A stretch of DNA of 64,000 nucleotides from Nocardiopsis xinjiangensis YIM 90004 (GTDB lineage Bacteria > Actinomycetota > Actinomycetes > Streptosporangiales > Streptosporangiaceae), in contig NZ_ANBE01000033.1 of assembly GCF_000341145.1 (NCBI RefSeq), forward strand, positions 76,885 to 140,884, read 5' to 3'. Numbering within the stretch: the stretch's first letter is position 1; the number at the start of each line of letters is the position of its first letter. A program made the position numbers and the translations under genes. The notes under the pieces are model-generated. The model was not told the DNA's origin, ran no database searches, and was given only the letters and a program-made list of their open reading frames with translations. Positions 1 through 9,592 of this stretch are shown here, in pieces.

Positions 1-1
1 C

Positions 2-1708
2 CACAGCGGCCCTGTCGGCCCTACCGGTCCCATGGAGCCCAGCACCCCCGGAGGCCCCACGGGCCCGACCGGTGGCCCCTACGGCCCCATGCCCCCCAGG
101 GGGCACAATGGCCCCGGACATCCCCACACCCCGAGCGGATCCCACCAAGCCATGAATCGCAATGTCCCCCCGGACCCCGAGGGCCACGACGGCCCCAGCG
201 GCCCGCACCCGCCACACCGCCCGCAAGCACCGGAAGGCCACGGTGCACCGGGCGCGCCCCGCGCCCCGGAAGGCCCACAGCAGCCGCCCGTGCCCCCGGG
301 CGGCCGCCCGGGCCCCGGTGGGCCTCCGGGCCCTGGTGGGCCTCCGGGGCCGGGCGGCCCCAACGGACCCAACGGACCCCAGGGCCCCGGGGGACCGCAC
401 CGGGCCATGCCCCCCGGCCCCCCTCAAGGTCCGGGTGGCTCCCGGGGGCCCGGAGCTCCCCAGGGCCCCATGGGCCCGGGCGGCGGTCAGCCGCCCGTTC
501 CCCCCGGTCCCCCGCAGGGCCCCGGCGGGCCCGGATTCCCCCAGGGCCCGCCTCCGGGCGCCCCCAACGGCCCCAGCGGCCCGCACCCGCCCATGGGCCA
601 CGGCTCCCCGAACGGACCGCCCCCTCCGATGGGTACAGGAGGCCCGCACGGTCCCGGCGCCCAGCACGGACCGCAGGGCCCCGGGCACCCTGCGGGTCCC
701 CCCGTGCCGCCCGGCGCGCCCATGGGGCCGGGCGGCCCCCAGGGCCCGCCTCCCGGTGGTCCCGGCGGCCCCAACGGCCCTCCGCCGCCCATGCCTCACG
801 GCGGCCCTCAGGGTCCCGGCCCCGGAGCCGGTCCCGGTGACACGCCCCCCGAGGAACCGATGTTTCCGACCGAGTCGGTGGGAGCCACCCAGAACTTCGC
901 CGCCGTCCCCTCGTCCGGACGCGGCGACGACCGTCCGCTCTTCCGTGACGAGGTCCCCGAGGACCACGGCGCCGACACCGCACAGTTCGACGTCCAGAGC
1001 ATGGACGACCACGACTACTACGACGAGGGCGGCAACTCCGGCACCGGCAAGCGCAAGACCCTGCTGATCGGCGGTTTCGTGGTCCTGCTCGTCGCAGCGG
1101 CGGGCGGCGCCTACTTCATCGCCTCCAGCGGATCGCTCCCCGACGGCGGCGCCCAGGCCGCGACCGTCGCGAACGAGGACGAGGACCCGGACGCGCTCGA
1201 CTCCGAGACCCTCTTCCCCGAGTCCGTGTCGCTGAGCACCGACGACTACGACGGTGACTTCGACCGGGTCGCGGTCGACGACGTCGAGGACTGCGCCGAG
1301 GGCGCACACGGCGAGTACGGCGAGGTGCTCTCGGGCAACGACTGCCGCCAGTTGGTGCGCGCCTCCTACCTCAACGAGGACGACGGACACGCGGTGACCG
1401 TCGGTGTGGCCGCCATGCCCTCGGAGGAAGAGGCAGGGGCCGCTCTGGGCGAACAGGACCTCGTCGCCGCCCAGTGGTTCGCGGGATTGTCCGGCGAAGA
1501 AGGGTCGGCCGCCGAGGGCCTGGACCACGCCGGCGGGTTCGGCAACAGCGCCACGTGGGGGCGGTACGTGCTCTTCTCCCTCGGCACGGACGGCACGGCC
1601 GGGGAAGAGGGCTCGGAAGAGGGCGCGGAGGACGCCACCGAGCTGCGCAGCGTCAGCGACGGGTTCCTGGAGGAACTCCACACCTCGATCTCCGACGAGC
1701 GTTCCTAG
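2..1708 (+). CDS. Collagen-like Pro/Gly-rich membrane protein (5' end outside the window)
   Basis: The reading frame is open from the first bases of the window, so the true start probably lies upstream; the first in-window ATG is at 32. Roughly 280 residues are Gly/Pro-rich GP repeats with little else, followed by an acidic stretch. A KRK stop-transfer motif and one membrane helix come next (about residues 344-366 counted from the ATG at 32). The C-terminal 190 residues are acidic, carry two Cys and would be extracytoplasmic. I do not recognise this C-terminal domain. The likely topology is a long cytoplasmic disordered tail with an external sensor-like or structural domain, as in many actinobacterial proline-rich membrane proteins. 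It converges on truA and ends at a strong hairpin. Function unknown. Confidence 0.75.
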   Translation, partial: HSGPVGPTGPMEPSTPGGPTGPTGGPYGPMPPRGHNGPGHPHTPSGSHQAMNRNVPPDPEGHDGPSGPHPPHRPQAPEGHGAPGAPRAPEGPQQPPVPPGGRPGPGGPPGPGGPPGPGGPNGPNGPQGPGGPHRAMPPGPPQGPGGSRGPGAPQGPMGPGGGQPPVPPGPPQGPGGPGFPQGPPPGAPNGPSGPHPPMGHGSPNGPPPPMGTGGPHGPGAQHGPQGPGHPAGPPVPPGAPMGPGGPQGPPPGGPGGPNGPPPPMPHGGPQGPGPGAGPGDTPPEEPMFPTESVGATQNFAAVPSSGRGDDRPLFRDEVPEDHGADTAQFDVQSMDDHDYYDEGGNSGTGKRKTLLIGGFVVLLVAAAGGAYFIASSGSLPDGGAQAATVANEDEDPDALDSETLFPESVSLSTDDYDGDFDRVAVDDVEDCAEGAHGEYGEVLSGNDCRQLVRASYLNEDDGHAVTVGVAAMPSEEEAGAALGEQDLVAAQWFAGLSGEEGSAAEGLDHAGGFGNSATWGRYVLFSLGTDGTAGEEGSEEGAEDATELRSVSDGFLEELHTSISDERS

Positions 1709-1731
1709 AGGGCCGGTCCGACACACGTGAC

Positions 1732-1764
1732 GGGGCGGCGGCCACACAGGCCGCCGCCCCTCGT
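1732..1764 (+). terminator. Hairpin terminator after the Pro/Gly-rich gene
   Basis: A perfect 12-bp stem (1732-1743 with 1749-1760) has a 5-nt loop. It is followed on the plus strand by a short T-containing run, and it separates two convergent genes. Confidence 0.8.
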
Positions 1765-1809
1765 GTTTTCCGCGGGTGTCTCATCCGGGTACCCACGCGC
1801 ACGGCCGCT

Positions 1810-2655
1810 TCAGCGCAGTTCCCGCACCCGCCGGGTCGCGGACGCACGCGGTGCGAGCTCCTCGTCCGCGGGGTAGCGCACCTCCTCCAGGCTCAGCCCC
1901 TGCGGACCGACCACGTGCACCGACGAATCGCGCACACCGGCCCGCAACACCTCCCCCGGCCACTCGGGCGCACGTCGGCCGTCCCCGACCGCCAACAGCG
2001 CTCCCACGAGCGCACGCACCATGTTGTGGCAGAACGCGTCCGCCTTGATCGTCCCGTGCAGCAGGTGCTCGTCCACCCGCTCCCACGACAGGTGCAGCAG
2101 TTCACGGACGGTCGTCGCACCCTCCCGCTTCTTGCAGTACGCCGCGAAGTCGTGCTCGCCGCGCAACCGCTCAGCCGCGGCGTTCATCCGGTCCGTGTCC
2201 AACGGGCGCCTGTGCCACAACACGTCCCGCCTCCGCAGCGGATCCACTCCGTAGGGTGCGTCACCGACCCGGTACAGGTAGCGCCGGAACAGGGGGGAGA
2301 AGCGGGCGTCGAAGCCGGGCGGGGCCACACGCGCGTCGTTGACCCGTACGTCCTTGGGCAGCACACCGGCCAGGCGCCGCAGCACCCGCTCCCCCTCGCG
2401 CTCCCACGTCTGCAGCGGCACGTCGGCCTGGGCCACCTGACCGCGCGCGTGCACACCCGCGTCGGTACGCCCCGCGCAGGTCAGCGGCACCGACGGCAGG
2501 CGCAGAACCTTGGCCAGCGCGTTCTCCAGCTCCCCCTGGACGGTACGCCGGGTCGGCTGGGTGGCCCACCCGGAGAAGTCGGTGCCGTCGTAGGCGATGT
2601 CGAAGCGCACCCGCACCAGCTCGGGGCCCCCGACCGTCATCTCGTTCACGTCCAT
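1810..2655 (-). CDS. truA: tRNA pseudouridine(38-40) synthase TruA
   Basis: TruA converts uridines 38-40 in the tRNA anticodon arm to pseudouridine. The catalytic Asp lies in the [10 protein letters not shown] motif (Asp65), and the N-terminal [10 protein letters not shown] motif is characteristic of the family. From the ATG at 2655 the protein has 281 residues, normal for the family. A longer frame begins at 2712, but that start falls inside the hairpin after rplQ and has no ribosome site, so I chose 2655; 2640 is also possible. It is the last gene of the alpha operon, in the order rpoA-rplQ-truA seen in Streptomyces. Confidence 0.93.
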   Translation of the reverse strand: MDVNEMTVGGPELVRVRFDIAYDGTDFSGWATQPTRRTVQGELENALAKVLRLPSVPLTCAGRTDAGVHARGQVAQADVPLQTWEREGERVLRRLAGVLPKDVRVNDARVAPPGFDARFSPLFRRYLYRVGDAPYGVDPLRRRDVLWHRRPLDTDRMNAAAERLRGEHDFAAYCKKREGATTVRELLHLSWERVDEHLLHGTIKADAFCHNMVRALVGALLAVGDGRRAPEWPGEVLRAGVRDSSVHVVGPQGLSLEEVRYPADEELAPRASATRRVRELR

Positions 2656-2680
2656 CGTTGCTGTCCCGTCCCGGATACGA

Positions 2681-2715
2681 CGAGTGCCCGACCCCCCACG
2701 GGGATCGGGCACTCG
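2681..2715 (-). terminator. Hairpin between rplQ and truA
   Basis: The arms GAGTGCCCGA and TCGGGCACTC, with a C/G run between them, form a strong stem about 35 nt after the rplQ stop. There is no U-tract, so it may be a partial terminator or mRNA 3' stabiliser with readthrough into truA. Confidence 0.6.
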
Positions 2716-2749
2716 GCAGGAAGCACGCGAAAACGTCGTGCGCCTTGTC

Positions 2750-3262
2750 TTACTTGTCCTCGGACTTGTCGCCCTCGGCCTGAGCGGTCTGCTCCGAGGT
2801 GGTGTCCTCGGCAGGCTGGTCCCCTGCTTCCGAGGCCCCGGCGGCCTCCTCGGAGGAGGTCTCCTCCGAGGGAGCGGCCGAGGTGGCCGGAGCGGCCGGG
2901 GCGGCCATGGCCTCGACCAGTTCGATCACGGCCATCGGGGCGTTGTCGCCCTTGCGCGGACCGATCTTGGTGATGCGGGTGTAACCACCGGGACGGTTCT
3001 CGAAGCGCGGGCCGATCTCGGTGAACAGCTCGTGCACGACGGCCTTGTCGGTGATCTTGGTCAGCACCTGGCGACGGGCGTGCAGGTCACCGCGCTTGCC
3101 GAAAGTGATCAGCTTCTCGACGTAGGGACGCAGACGCTTGGCCTTGGTCTCGGTGGTGCGGATGCGGCCGTGGGTGAGCAGCGAGGTGGCGAGGTTCGCC
3201 AGCATGTGCCGCTCGTGAGCCGGCCCGGAACCCAGACGGGCGCCCTTCGTAGGCGTGGGCAT
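2750..3262 (-). CDS. rplQ: 50S ribosomal protein L17
   Basis: L17 of the large subunit sits near the peptide exit tunnel. The conserved L17 core fills the first 120 residues (start [11 protein letters not shown], then [16 protein letters not shown]). It is followed by about 50 residues rich in Ala, Glu and Ser, a tail common in actinobacterial L17 and probably disordered. Total 170 aa against about 120 for E. coli. An AGGAG ribosome site lies 9 nt before the ATG. It follows rpoA by about 65 nt in the alpha operon. Confidence 0.97.
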   Translation of the reverse strand: MPTPTKGARLGSGPAHERHMLANLATSLLTHGRIRTTETKAKRLRPYVEKLITFGKRGDLHARRQVLTKITDKAVVHELFTEIGPRFENRPGGYTRITKIGPRKGDNAPMAVIELVEAMAAPAAPATSAAPSEETSSEEAAGASEAGDQPAEDTTSEQTAQAEGDKSEDK

Positions 3263-3328
3263 GGTGTCGTTCTCCTAGTGGTGCGGTCCACGGCAGCACT
3301 CGGCCGGGGACCATTGGGCGACGAAGGT

Positions 3329-4351
3329 CTAGTACTGCTCCGTCTCGACGAAGGACTCGTCCTCGTCGTCCTCGGAGCCGAAGGAATCGGCCGCGGAGCC
3401 GGGGTCGAATCCGGGAGGGGAGTCCTTCAGCGACAGGCCCATGTCGACGAGCTTCTGCTTGACCTCGTCGATGGACTTGGCACCGAAGTTGCGGATGTCC
3501 AACAGGTCCTGCTCGGAGCGGGCAACCAGCTCGCCGACGCTGTGGATCCCCTCACGCTTGAGGCAGTTGTAGGACCGGACCGTGAGGTTGAGGTCCTCGA
3601 TGGGCAGCGCCAGGTCCGCCGCGAGTGCGGCGTCCGTCGGCGACGGGCCCATGTCGATGCCCTCGGCGTCGACGTTGAGCTCACGCGCCAGACCGAAGAG
3701 CTCGACCAGGGTCTTGCCCGCGCTGGCCACGGCGTCACGGGGACGGATGGCCGGCTTGGTCTCGATGTCGACGATCAGGCGGTCGAAGTCGGTGCGCTGC
3801 TCCACACGGGTGGCCTCGACCTTGTAGGTCACACGCAGCACCGGGGAGTAGATCGAGTCGATCGGGATACGGCCGATCTCCTGACCCTGCTGCTTGTTCT
3901 GCGTAGCCGAGACGTAACCGCGGCCGCGCTCGACCGTCAACTCCATCTCGAGCTTGCCCTTGCCATTGAGCGTGGCCAGGTGCAGGTCGGGGTTGTGCAC
4001 CTCGACACCGGCCGGCGGAGCGATGTCCGCGGCGGTCACCACACCGGGGCCCTGCTTGCGCAGGTACATCAGCACCGGCTCGTCGTGCTCGGAGCTGACG
4101 ACCAGGCCCTTGAGGTTGAGGATCATCTCGGTGACGTCCTCCTTGACACCGGGCACGGTGGTGAACTCGTGCTCGACGCCCTCGATGCGGATGCTCGTGA
4201 CAGCCGCACCGGGGATGGAGGACAGCAACGTGCGCCGGAGCGAGTTGCCGATGGTGTAACCGAAGCCCGGCTCGAGCGGCTCGATGACGAATTTCGAGCG
4301 CAGGTCCGAGGCGACTTCCTCGGTGAGCGTGGGACGCTGTGCGATCAACAT
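3329..4351 (-). CDS. rpoA: RNA polymerase alpha subunit
   Basis: The alpha subunit nucleates RNA polymerase assembly (N-terminal domain) and contacts UP elements and activators (C-terminal domain). The N-terminal part carries the dimerisation motif [15 protein letters not shown] and the C-terminal part the helix-hairpin-helix region ([25 protein letters not shown]), ending in an acidic tail. I place the start at the ATG at 4351 (340 aa). An upstream in-frame ATG at 4372 overlaps the ribosome site GGAAGGGAAG, which is well placed for 4351. It lies downstream of rpsK without an intervening rpsD. Confidence 0.98.
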   Translation of the reverse strand: MLIAQRPTLTEEVASDLRSKFVIEPLEPGFGYTIGNSLRRTLLSSIPGAAVTSIRIEGVEHEFTTVPGVKEDVTEMILNLKGLVVSSEHDEPVLMYLRKQGPGVVTAADIAPPAGVEVHNPDLHLATLNGKGKLEMELTVERGRGYVSATQNKQQGQEIGRIPIDSIYSPVLRVTYKVEATRVEQRTDFDRLIVDIETKPAIRPRDAVASAGKTLVELFGLARELNVDAEGIDMGPSPTDAALAADLALPIEDLNLTVRSYNCLKREGIHSVGELVARSEQDLLDIRNFGAKSIDEVKQKLVDMGLSLKDSPPGFDPGSAADSFGSEDDEDESFVETEQY

Positions 4352-4401
4352 GGTCCGTGTCTTCCCTTCCACATGGCCGCCCGCTATTTGACGACCACCT
4401 G

Positions 4402-4427
4402 ACGGGCACCACCGGACGGGTGCCCGT
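4402..4427 (-). promoter_or_regulatory. Hairpin in the rpsK-rpoA spacer
   Basis: The arms ACGGGCACC and GGTGCCCGT can pair in the 176-nt leader before rpoA. Most other alpha-operon spacers here are shorter, so this may be an attenuator or processing site. There is no direct evidence of function. Confidence 0.4.
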
Positions 4428-4527
4428 TGACCGGATTCCTACCCAGCGCGCGCTCCCGTGATGGGAGCACGGCCGACAAGCGCGGCACGGCGCCCGCGGG
4501 GCAGGTACGCGGACGCCGGAGACGGGA

Positions 4528-4932
4528 TCAGACCCGGCGGCGCTTGGGCGGACGGCAGCCGTTGTGCGGAACCGGGGTGACGTCCTGGATGGAGCCGACC
4601 TCCAGACCGGTCGCCTGCAGCGAACGGATGGCGGTCTCCCGGCCCGACCCCGGGCCCTTCACGAACACGTCCACCTTGCGGACACCGTGCTCCTGGGCAC
4701 GGCGCGCGGAGGACTCGGCGGCCATCTGAGCGGCGTAGGGGGTCGACTTACGCGAACCCTTGAAGCCGACCTGACCGGAGCTGGCCCACGAGATCACGGC
4801 ACCGTTCGGGTCGGTGATGGTCACCACCGTGTTGTTGAACGTGCTCTTGATGTGAGCGTGTCCGTGGACAATGTTCTTCTTTTCCTTGCGGCGCACCTTG
4901 CGCGCGGCACCCTGACGGCCCTTAGGCGGCAT
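4528..4932 (-). CDS. rpsK: 30S ribosomal protein S11
   Basis: S11 is a small-subunit platform protein near the mRNA exit. At 134 aa with hallmark motifs [30 protein letters not shown] and the C-terminal [13 protein letters not shown] it is full length. It lies between rpsM (66-nt spacer) and rpoA, and a GGGAG-type ribosome site precedes the ATG. In many bacteria rpsD would follow; here the next gene is rpoA, as in Streptomyces. Confidence 0.98.
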   Translation of the reverse strand: MPPKGRQGAARKVRRKEKKNIVHGHAHIKSTFNNTVVTITDPNGAVISWASSGQVGFKGSRKSTPYAAQMAAESSARRAQEHGVRKVDVFVKGPGSGRETAIRSLQATGLEVGSIQDVTPVPHNGCRPPKRRRV

Positions 4933-4998
4933 TGGCGAAACTCCCAGAGATCATCGGTCCGTAAACGGTTCTCGGACTCGGTGGATGGTCCGAGCGGA

Positions 4999-5379
4999 CT
5001 ACTTCTTGCCGGACTTCTTCTTACCGGCCACGGTCTTCTTCTTGCCCTTGCGGGTGCGCGCGTTGGTCTGCGTGCGCTGACCGCGGACGGGCACACCACG
5101 ACGGTGACGGATGCCCTGGTAGCTACCGATCTCCATCTTGCGACGGATGTCGGCCTGCACCTCGCGGCGCAGGTCACCCTCGACCTGGTAGGTGTTCTCG
5201 ATCCACTCGCGGAGCTTGACGAGGTCTTCCTCGGACAGCTCGTGGATGCGGGTGCTGCCGTCGACACCAGCGTTGTTGACGGTCTCGATCGCGCGCGTGC
5301 GACCGATCCCGAAGACGTATGTGAGAGCGATCTCCACCCGCTTGTCACGGGGGAGGTCCACGCCGGCAATACGTGCCAT
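4999..5379 (-). CDS. rpsM: 30S ribosomal protein S13
   Basis: S13 sits in the head of the small subunit and contacts P-site tRNA and S19. The 126-residue protein begins [14 protein letters not shown], has the helix-two-turn-helix region ([10 protein letters not shown]) and ends in a lysine-rich tail that reaches toward tRNA. The frame stays open upstream to 5682, but homology begins exactly at the ATG at 5379. About 218 bp without a gene separate it from rpmJ; I see no clear signal in that spacer. Confidence 0.97.
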   Translation of the reverse strand: MARIAGVDLPRDKRVEIALTYVFGIGRTRAIETVNNAGVDGSTRIHELSEEDLVKLREWIENTYQVEGDLRREVQADIRRKMEIGSYQGIRHRRGVPVRGQRTQTNARTRKGKKKTVAGKKKSGKK

Positions 5380-5597
5380 GTGGGCGATACTCCATCTCTT
5401 CTTGTGCGGAGGTCTGTACCCGTCCCACCCTCTCGTCGCCCAATCGACGAGGCCCCGGCCTCCGACCAGGGGTGGTTCCCGGACCGTCGATGCGGTCGGA
5501 CGGGAATCGGGACGGGTTCCTGTTGTTCCACAACCTCCCGGGAAGCCCCGGGACGGGTGCTTGCGATGCGTGAATCCGCAGCAAGCCCGCCGGGTCG

Positions 5598-5711
5598 TTA
5601 ACCCTGGCGCTGCTTGTGGCGCGGGTCCGAGCAGATGACCATAACCCGCCTGTTGCGGCTGATCACGCGGCACTTCGCGCACATCTTCTTCACGCTCGGC
5701 TTGACCTTCAT
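5598..5711 (-). CDS. rpmJ: 50S ribosomal protein L36 (zinc-binding type)
   Basis: A 37-residue protein beginning [14 protein letters not shown]. Cys11, Cys14, Cys27 and His32 form the C-C-C-H zinc site of canonical L36. It is the smallest large-subunit protein and binds 23S rRNA near the L11 stalk base. It lies 46 nt downstream of infA in the order infA-rpmJ-rpsM. The presence of the zinc form means a zinc-free paralogue could exist elsewhere in the genome. Confidence 0.96.
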   Translation of the reverse strand: MKVKPSVKKMCAKCRVISRNRRVMVICSDPRHKQRQG

Positions 5712-5757
5712 GGTGACTCCGAACTCATGCGGCTCCGGGCCGTGCGGCCCCAGCCGA

Positions 5758-5979
5758 CTACTTGTAGCGGTAAACGATGCGCCCGCGCGTGAGATCGTAC
5801 GGGCTCAGCTCCACGACGACACGGTCGTCGGGAAGAATGCGGATGTAGTTCATCCGCATCTTGCCGCTGATATGGGCAAGGACCTGGTGCCCGTTGTCGA
5901 GCTCTACCTTGAACACAGCGTTGGGTAGGGACTCGACAACGGAACCCTCGATCTCGATGGCGCCGTCTTTCTTGGCCAT
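5758..5979 (-). CDS. infA: Translation initiation factor IF-1
   Basis: IF-1 is a single OB-fold protein that binds the 30S A site during initiation. At 73 residues, with motifs [25 protein letters not shown] and [13 protein letters not shown], it is full length and highly conserved. An in-frame ATG at 5988 would add three residues. The ATG at 5979, preceded by a GGAGGAC-type ribosome site, matches the family start. It is first in the infA-rpmJ-rpsM-rpsK-rpoA-rplQ-truA series. Confidence 0.97.
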   Translation of the reverse strand: MAKKDGAIEIEGSVVESLPNAVFKVELDNGHQVLAHISGKMRMNYIRILPDDRVVVELSPYDLTRGRIVYRYK

Positions 5980-6265
5980 GTCCTCCACGCCTCGCTCATC
6001 GATTGGTTGATCAGGACAACCCGACGCGTCCCCAGCGGTCCTGGCATGACATTACGGCCCCGGCGACGACTGGTCACACACGTCACCGACGCCAGAACTC
6101 ACTGGAAGCTCGGGCCAACTGCAAGAGCGTGCGCCGTGTGGACGCGCAACGAGGAAGGCAGACTGACCCAACAGCCCGCGTATGGGCAATGCAAGTCTAC
6201 CCCTTCGGGCAAGTACTCCTGCCAGAGGGCGGAACACCTTACACCGGACAAGCCCCGATCAGTCA
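5980..6265. other. Spacer upstream of infA
   Basis: About 285 bp without a gene. It should hold the infA promoter on the minus strand. A TAGACT -10-like hexamer is present near 6190-6210, but I found no matching -35, so I do not annotate a promoter. Confidence 0.5.
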
Positions 6266-6724
6266 CTACCGGTGGAGGCCGTCCTCGCCTCCGCGCTGTC
6301 CCCACATCACCCCGAGTGTCACCAACCCCATGAGGATCCCCCACGGGAACAGAACCCACAGGAACCAGGGATAGGAGTGGCCGGTGGTGAGGAAGACGAT
6401 CAGCCAGATGGCGAAACAGAGGAGGTTGACCCCGCCCCACAGGAACCAAGGGATGAGGAGAGCAGGATCACGCCAACTCAGTGGAGAGGCCGAGGCCTCC
6501 TCCGGCACCCGTTCCGCGTCCCGCAACTCGGCGAGATCGCGTTCGGGAAGATCCTCGGTGACCCGGGCCAGCTCCGCCTCGGTACGCGACTTGTAGGCGC
6601 CGGAGAGGCGTTCGGTGAACTCCTCGTGGTCCAACCGCCCCTGGGCGAAATGCTCTTGGAGCAGCTGGGCGATCCGGTCACGTTCGGAATCGGATGTCCG
6701 CATGGGGGGAACCTGGTCGGACAC
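6266..6724 (-). CDS. DUF1707 domain membrane protein
   Basis: The N-terminal 55 residues match the actinobacterial DUF1707 domain (RTSDSERDRIAQ, then a GRL-D-EEFTERL motif), a small helical domain of unknown role. It is followed by two predicted membrane helices (about residues 89-112 and 118-142) with an aromatic-rich loop. From the GTG at 6724, preceded by GCGAGG, the protein has 152 aa; the ATG at 6703 fits the domain edge and is an alternative start. It sits between map and infA on the same strand. Function unknown; such proteins are often cell-envelope or regulatory partners. Confidence 0.8.
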   Translation of the reverse strand: MSDQVPPMRTSDSERDRIAQLLQEHFAQGRLDHEEFTERLSGAYKSRTEAELARVTEDLPERDLAELRDAERVPEEASASPLSWRDPALLIPWFLWGGVNLLCFAIWLIVFLTTGHSYPWFLWVLFPWGILMGLVTLGVMWGQRGGEDGLHR

Positions 6725-6800
6725 TGCGCGCACCTCGCAAGGAAGAGGGCGGTGACGTACCGGACCCTCGGCCCCGCTTCCTCGGGCCGGCGCCGGGCCG

Positions 6801-7622
6801 TCACCAGCTCGGCTGGACGAATCCCATGTCCGCGACCTTATCGCAGTTCTCCTCGCGAGCCGTCAGAACCATCGGCCCACCCGCGGTGATGGCCACCGAG
6901 TGTTCGAAGTGGGCTGCCCTGCCGCCGTCGCGGGTGACCACGGTCCAGTCGTCGTCGAGGGTGATCACGTCGTGCCCACGCATGGTCGTCATCGGCTCGA
7001 TCGCCAGGCACATGCCCTCGACCAGCTTGACTCCCCTGCCCTTTCGGCCGTAGTTGAGCACGTGCGGATCCATGTGCATCTCGGTCCCGATGCCGTGCCC
7101 CCCGTACTCACGCACGTTGCCGTAACCGCCGTTGTCGGCGATGTAGGTGCCGATGGCATGGCTGATGTCGCTCAGACGACCGCCCACACGCATCTGGGCG
7201 ATGCCCTGCCACATCGATTCCTCGCACACGGCCATCATGCGCAGGTCCTCCTCACGCGGGGTCCCGGCGACCACCGTGATGGCGGAGTCCCCGTGCCAGC
7301 CATCCAGGATCGCTCCGCAGTCGACGGAGACGATGTCACCGTCGGAGAGCACGCTCTCGGCGCTCGGGATCCCGTGGACGACCTGTTCGTTGACCGAGGC
7401 ACAGATCGACCCCGGGAAACCGTAGTAGCCCTTGAAGGACGGTACGGCCCCCGCGTCGCGGATGATCTTCTCGGCGACCGCGTCGAGTTCGAGGGTCGAC
7501 ACACCGGGCCGGACCGCGTCCCGCACGGCGTCGAGGGCACGGGCCACGATGCGGCCCGCCCCCCTCATCAGCTCGATCTGTTCCGGGGTCTTGAGCTGCA
7601 CCGGTTCGGTTCTGCGGATCAT
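6801..7622 (-). CDS. map: Type I methionine aminopeptidase
   Basis: This enzyme removes the N-terminal Met from nascent proteins. The 273-residue protein has all five metal ligands of the pita-bread fold: Asp101, Asp112, His176, Glu209 and Glu240. Motifs include DCGAILDGWHGDSA and GGHGIGTEMH. Its ATG overlaps the adk stop by one base (TGATG), implying translational coupling; the open frame upstream of 7622 is part of adk territory. The secY-adk-map order at the end of the spc operon is typical of actinobacteria. Confidence 0.97.
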   Translation of the reverse strand: MIRRTEPVQLKTPEQIELMRGAGRIVARALDAVRDAVRPGVSTLELDAVAEKIIRDAGAVPSFKGYYGFPGSICASVNEQVVHGIPSAESVLSDGDIVSVDCGAILDGWHGDSAITVVAGTPREEDLRMMAVCEESMWQGIAQMRVGGRLSDISHAIGTYIADNGGYGNVREYGGHGIGTEMHMDPHVLNYGRKGRGVKLVEGMCLAIEPMTTMRGHDVITLDDDWTVVTRDGGRAAHFEHSVAITAGGPMVLTAREENCDKVADMGFVQPSW

Positions 7623-8278
7623 CAGGAGGAAGCCTTCTCCCGGATCGCCGCCATGGCGCGCTCGGACACCTCGGCGACCGGACCGGTCGCCGCGATGGTG
7701 GCCAGCAGCCCTTCGCCCTCGTAGAACTCCACCAGCGGCGCGGTCTGGTCCCGGTAGACCTTCAGGCGGTGCCGGATGGTCTCCTCCCGGTCGTCCTCCC
7801 GCTGGTACAGCTCGGTGCCGTCCTCGTCGCACCGGCCTGCGGTCCTCGGGGCGTCGTACTCGACGTGGTAGACACGGCCGCACTCCGGGCAGGAGCGACG
7901 CCCGGAGAGACGCTTGACGACCTCTTCCTCGTCGACCCGCAGCTCCAGGACCGCGTCCAGCTTCGAGCCCAGGTCGGCGAGCATGGTCTTCAGCGTCTCC
8001 GCCTGGGGCACGTTACGCGGGAACCCGTCGAGCAGGAAGCCCTCTGCCGCGTCCTCCTGTGCCAGGCGATCTTTGACCATCGCGTTGGTGACCTCGTCAG
8101 GGACCAGGTCCCCTCGGTCCATGTACTCCTTGGCTTTCTTGCCAAGCTCCGTGCCACCACTGACGTTGGCCCGGAAGATGTCCCCGGTGGACACCTTCGG
8201 GATCGACAGCTCGGTCGCGAGGATCTGGGCCTGGGTACCTTTACCGGCCCCAGGCGGACCCACCAATACAGCGCGCAT
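7622..8278 (-). CDS. adk: Adenylate kinase (zinc-lid type)
   Basis: Catalyses 2 ADP = ATP + AMP. The P-loop GPPGAGKGT is at residues 7-15, the FLLDGFPRN motif at 81-89, and the long LID domain carries Cys130, Cys133, Cys150 and Asp153, the C-C-C-D zinc site of Gram-positive enzymes. It has 218 residues, full length for the long form. The ATG directly abuts the secY stop codon and the stop overlaps the map start, so the three genes are translationally linked. Confidence 0.98.
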   Translation of the reverse strand: MRAVLVGPPGAGKGTQAQILATELSIPKVSTGDIFRANVSGGTELGKKAKEYMDRGDLVPDEVTNAMVKDRLAQEDAAEGFLLDGFPRNVPQAETLKTMLADLGSKLDAVLELRVDEEEVVKRLSGRRSCPECGRVYHVEYDAPRTAGRCDEDGTELYQREDDREETIRHRLKVYRDQTAPLVEFYEGEGLLATIAATGPVAEVSERAMAAIREKASS

Positions 8279-9592
8279 TTATCGCAGAAAACCTTCGTAG
8301 TTCCTCTGCTGGAGGTGACTCTCGATCTGCTTCACCGTGTCCAGCCCGACACCGACCATGATCAGAATGCTCGTCCCGCCGAAGGGGAAGTTCATGTCGG
8401 CGCCGGTGGCTCCGAGCGCGACCATCGGAAGAAGAGCAATCACACCCAGGTACAAGGACCCTGGCGTCGTCAGACGTGTGAGCACGTGGTCGAGGTACTC
8501 AGCCGTGGGACGCCCAGGTCGGATACCCGGGATGAAACCACCGTACTTCTTCATGTTGTCGGCGACTTCAGTGGGGTTGAACGTGATCGCGACGTAGAAG
8601 AACGCGAAGCCCACGATCATGACGAAGAAGGTCGCCATGTAGACGGGGTGAGTCCCTGTGAGGAAGTAGGTCTGGAAGAACTCCGCCACCGGGTGGGTGG
8701 AGTCCTGGCCCATGAGCCCCACGATGAGCTGTGGCAGGTACAGCAGAGAAGAGGCGAAGATCACGGGGATGATGCCCGCCTGGTTGACCTTCAGCGGGAT
8801 GTAGGTCGAGCTGCCGCCGTACATGCGGCGGCCGACCATCCGCTTGGCGTACTGCACCGGGATACGGCGCTGGGCCTGCTCCATGAAGACCACGGCCGTG
8901 ATGAGCGCGAGGCCGGCGATGCAGATGACGGTGAAGATCCAGACGGAGCGTTCCTCGAACATGCTCATGATCGAGGAGGGGAACATCGCGATGACCTGGG
9001 TGAAGATCAGCAGCGACATGCCGTTGCCGACGCCGCGCTCGGTGATGAGCTCACCGAACCACATGATGATCGCGGTGCCCGCGGTCATCGTGAAGACCAT
9101 CGTCACCATGGTGAGGATGTCCTGGTTCGGCATGTAGACCGACGCCGGGATCTGGTTCTGGAAGAGCGCACCCGTCCGGGCCATCGCCACGATGCTGGTG
9201 GCCTGCAGCACGGCCAGCATTATGGTCAGATAACGCGTGTACTGCGTGATCTTGGCCTGCCCGGACTGCCCCTCCTTCTTGAGGCGTTCCAAGTGCGGGA
9301 TCACCACAGTGAGCAGGTTGATGATGATGCTCGCGGTGATGTAAGGCATGACCCCGAGTGCGAACACCGCCAGTTGCAGCAGTGCGCCACCGCTGAACAG
9401 GTTGATCAGTGTGTACACACCGGTCTGATCAGCGGCCGTGACCGCCTCCATCTGCTCCCGGATGGCCGCGGAGTCGATCCCCGGGGCGGGGATCACCGAG
9501 CCGAGCCGGAACAGCGTCAGGATGAACAGTGTGAACAGCAGCTTGTTGCGCAGGTCGGGCGTGCGGAATGCACGAACGAACGCACCTAGCAC
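8279..9592 (-). CDS. secY: Preprotein translocase subunit SecY
   Basis: SecY is the protein-conducting channel of the Sec translocon in the cytoplasmic membrane, partner of SecE (39659-39910 here). The 437 residues hold about ten membrane helices, start with the amphipathic FRTPDLRNKLLFTL and carry family motifs such as NIFSGGALLQL-like (residues 65-75), GIRPGRPTAEYL and the C-terminal loop ending ESHLQQRNYEGFLR. It is preceded by an unusually long spacer after rplO and followed with no gap by adk. Confidence 0.97.
   Translation of the reverse strand: MLGAFVRAFRTPDLRNKLLFTLFILTLFRLGSVIPAPGIDSAAIREQMEAVTAADQTGVYTLINLFSGGALLQLAVFALGVMPYITASIIINLLTVVIPHLERLKKEGQSGQAKITQYTRYLTIMLAVLQATSIVAMARTGALFQNQIPASVYMPNQDILTMVTMVFTMTAGTAIIMWFGELITERGVGNGMSLLIFTQVIAMFPSSIMSMFEERSVWIFTVICIAGLALITAVVFMEQAQRRIPVQYAKRMVGRRMYGGSSTYIPLKVNQAGIIPVIFASSLLYLPQLIVGLMGQDSTHPVAEFFQTYFLTGTHPVYMATFFVMIVGFAFFYVAITFNPTEVADNMKKYGGFIPGIRPGRPTAEYLDHVLTRLTTPGSLYLGVIALLPMVALGATGADMNFPFGGTSILIMVGVGLDTVKQIESHLQQRNYEGFLR

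Noticed and set aside
2-850. GP-rich region as a non-coding minisatellite
   Set aside because: The frame is open for over 550 codons and continues into a membrane helix and a globular end.
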